Assembly (NCBI GenBank): GCA_963626805.1
Contig: CAVFXS010000058.1
Span: forward strand, 1 to 24,808
Origin: CAG-632 sp963626805
Lineage (GTDB): Bacteria > Bacillota > Clostridia > Lachnospirales > Lachnospiraceae
DNA: 24,808 nucleotides
Direction: 5' to 3'
This document shows, piece after piece, positions 23,010 through 24,808 of the stretch. The translations under genes and the position numbers were made by a program. A model generated the notes under the pieces. The model searched no databases, was not told where the DNA came from, and saw nothing but the letters and a program-made list of their open reading frames with translations. Position 1 is the first letter of the stretch. Each line of letters opens with the position of its first letter.

Positions 23010-24808
23010 CTATACATTAACAACATGATCAATTTCTATTTTATCACTCAAATTGTGCATAATTAGTATAAGTGTAATATTAGGATACTTATCTCTGATA
23101 TTTTTTAGTATCTCACATTCACTTTTTTCATCGATATTTGAAGTAGCTTCATCCAAAAACAAAATATCAGGTTTCTTTATCAATGCTCTTGCCAAAGCAA
23201 CTCGTTGGCATTGACCTGCAGAAAGATTTCTTCCCTGTTCTTCTATTAATGTATTGTATCCTTGAGGCAATACCTCTATCCAATCTCTGATTCCAACAAT
23301 ATTGCATATCTCTTCCAGATTTTTTTGAGAAATCTCCTCATCACCAAAACATATTGTATCTTTAATTGACATTGTAATAAAACCTGATTTTTGTGGAATA
23401 TAAATAGAATGGCAGTGCAATTCTCCAATAGCAATATCATTTATATTTATATCGTCATATAAAATTTGACCCGCTTCACATATATACATACCAAAAATAA
23501 GTTTTGCTAATGTGCTTTTACCAGAGCCATTCTGTCCAGCAATCAATGTGGTCTTTCCAACTGGTATCTTACAAGAGAAATCATTAAAGACTTCTATATT
23601 ATTTCCATAGCGATATGTAATATTTCTTATGTTGATAGTCTCTTGGATTAATCTATATCTGACTTTTACACTATTATCTTCTCTCACATCATCCATAATA
23701 TCAGATAATCGTTCTGCTGCTACTATACTATTTTGAATTATCGGTTGCAAATTAAGTAATCCTTCTATAGGTGATATGAAAAAACTCATCATTGCTGAAA
23801 ACGCAATATATGTACTAATTGCAATTTCCCCCTCTGATATTAAAGTAAATGCTACTATTAAAATTATCACCTCGCATATGCCAGAAAGAAATGAAACCAT
23901 ACTGCTTTGGTTCGAATCAATCTTCCCTACTATTTTAATTGCTTCAATAGCCTCCTCTGTTTTTTGATTAATGAGTCTCGATACATACTTTTCTTTGGAA
24001 TATATTTTTGTATCCATAATAGAATCTACTGATTCCTTTATCAAATTACTTTGTATAGTTTCAGATTCCATTGCTTTTATGTTACAACATTTTATTGGTC
24101 TAACAAAACAGATAACAACAATGGCATAGACAATAACCATTCCCCCTACCACCATGAATAGTTGCTTACTTTGTTGGCATAAAACAATTCCACCCGCTAC
24201 CGCAAGAATTATATCAATTATTCCTGTCAACAATGTAGAAATTATACCATCTGCAACAATTTCTGCATCTACATATCTTCTAATTAATTCTCCTGATTTC
24301 CAAATATCTAAATGCTCTTGGGATAATTGCATAATGCTATCTGTTAATTTAGATATAGTTTTCTTTTGAAATTCTGCCGATACCTTTATATTAATCCGTT
24401 GTTTTACATAATTTATTAATACACTTCCTATCATGGTCATTATTAATAGTATTGCCAATTGATATAAGTTATTTTTTAGCCATAGTACATTTTCAGTTGT
24501 ATAATATATCTCTTCATATTTCTCTTCTGATAAAATTCCCGCCTCATGTAACTCTGTCAAATGTTCTAAATCCAAATTTCCATACTGTAATTCTATTTGT
24601 TCTTTTTCTTCTAGCGTACGAAATTCATATTGTATTCCATATGTCATTAATATTCCCAAGCCTGTAATTATAAAAGAACTAATAATAATTGCACAAAATC
24701 CCCATTTACTCTTTTTTAGCAAAGTCACAAAAAATTTTATTGTCTTGCTCTTTTTTCTTTTTTTTCTAAAACTTGCATTAGGCGTGCAAATTATAATATA
24801 TCCAGTAT
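23010..24808 (-). CDS. ABC exporter, probably C39 peptidase-containing (bacteriocin/RiPP type), 5' end beyond window
   Basis: The frame is open through the right edge, so the protein is longer than the roughly 570 residues from the first GTG. The edge residues read TGYIIICTPNASFRKKRKKSK, like the junction between a C39 leader-peptidase domain and the membrane domain of bacteriocin exporters. The membrane domain has about six segments. The ATPase has Walker A GQNGSGKST, Q-loop IPQKS, signature LSAGQCQR, Walker B ILFLDEAT and H-loop IMHN. Between the first two membrane segments is an acidic insertion of about 45 residues (EEKEQIELQYGNLDLEHLTE onward), longer than is usual. The gene is visibly AT-richer than its neighbours, suggesting transfer. 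Precursor and modification genes would lie outside the window. Confidence 0.8.
   Translation of the reverse strand, partial: TGYIIICTPNASFRKKRKKSKTIKFFVTLLKKSKWGFCAIIISSFIITGLGILMTYGIQYEFRTLEEKEQIELQYGNLDLEHLTELHEAGILSEEKYEEIYYTTENVLWLKNNLYQLAILLIMTMIGSVLINYVKQRINIKVSAEFQKKTISKLTDSIMQLSQEHLDIWKSGELIRRYVDAEIVADGIISTLLTGIIDIILAVAGGIVLCQQSKQLFMVVGGMVIVYAIVVICFVRPIKCCNIKAMESETIQSNLIKESVDSIMDTKIYSKEKYVSRLINQKTEEAIEAIKIVGKIDSNQSSMVSFLSGICEVIILIVAFTLISEGEIAISTYIAFSAMMSFFISPIEGLLNLQPIIQNSIVAAERLSDIMDDVREDNSVKVRYRLIQETINIRNITYRYGNNIEVFNDFSCKIPVGKTTLIAGQNGSGKSTLAKLIFGMYICEAGQILYDDININDIAIGELHCHSIYIPQKSGFITMSIKDTICFGDEEISQKNLEEICNIVGIRDWIEVLPQGYNTLIEEQGRNLSAGQCQRVALARALIKKPDILFLDEATSNIDEKSECEILKNIRDKYPNITLILIMHNLSDKIEIDHVVNV

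Overview
The window looks like chromosome from a spore-forming, gut-type Clostridia, probably Lachnospiraceae. This rests on strong AGGAGG ribosome sites, clostridial sigma-A promoters, cotJ spore-coat genes, an OmpR/HisKA pair of clostridial type, and moderate GC through most of the window. No rRNA, tRNA or CRISPR array is visible.

Left region (1-10320). The first 53 bases read on the minus strand as the 5' end of a group IIC intron, placed just behind a strong intrinsic terminator. A catabolic island follows. On the minus strand, in transcription order, it holds a PreA-type dihydropyrimidine dehydrogenase, a cyclic-amide hydrolase (dihydropyrimidinase/hydantoinase/dihydroorotase-like) and an M20 N-carbamoyl amino acid hydrolase. 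Next come an MmgE/PrpD protein and a four-gene ABC importer (ATPase, two permeases, NMT1/THI5-like lipoprotein). A D-2-hydroxyacid dehydrogenase is transcribed divergently from preA. The three enzymes make up a reductive pyrimidine-ring degradation route: reduce, open the ring, remove the carbamoyl group. The importer probably supplies the substrate.

The main discovery is regulatory. A palindrome AAAGGACA-N2-TGTCCTTT between preA and the dehydrogenase, and a near copy upstream of the MmgE/PrpD gene, each lie exactly 20 nt from a -10 box. This holds for all three promoters and puts the site centre near -41.5, the geometry of a class II activator. The island is therefore probably one regulon under an activator not encoded here.

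Middle region (10361-19874). All genes are on the minus strand: a PutP-like Na+/solute symporter, an Rrf2 regulator with three Fe-S-type cysteines and a palindrome inside its own promoter, a NYN nuclease-like protein with two LOTUS-like domains, a two-component system with a large external sensor region, a MATE exporter overlapping a papain/C39-like protein, and a NUDIX hydrolase.

Right region (20060-24808). On the plus strand are a histidine phosphatase behind a near-perfect sigma-A promoter, cotJA and cotJB, a cotJC cut down to its first 36 codons, and an AI-2E family permease. After about 22.8 kb the DNA becomes visibly AT-richer and holds a minus-strand ABC exporter whose frame stays open to the window edge. 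The edge residues resemble the end of a C39 leader-peptidase domain, so this may be the border of an acquired bacteriocin/RiPP export locus.
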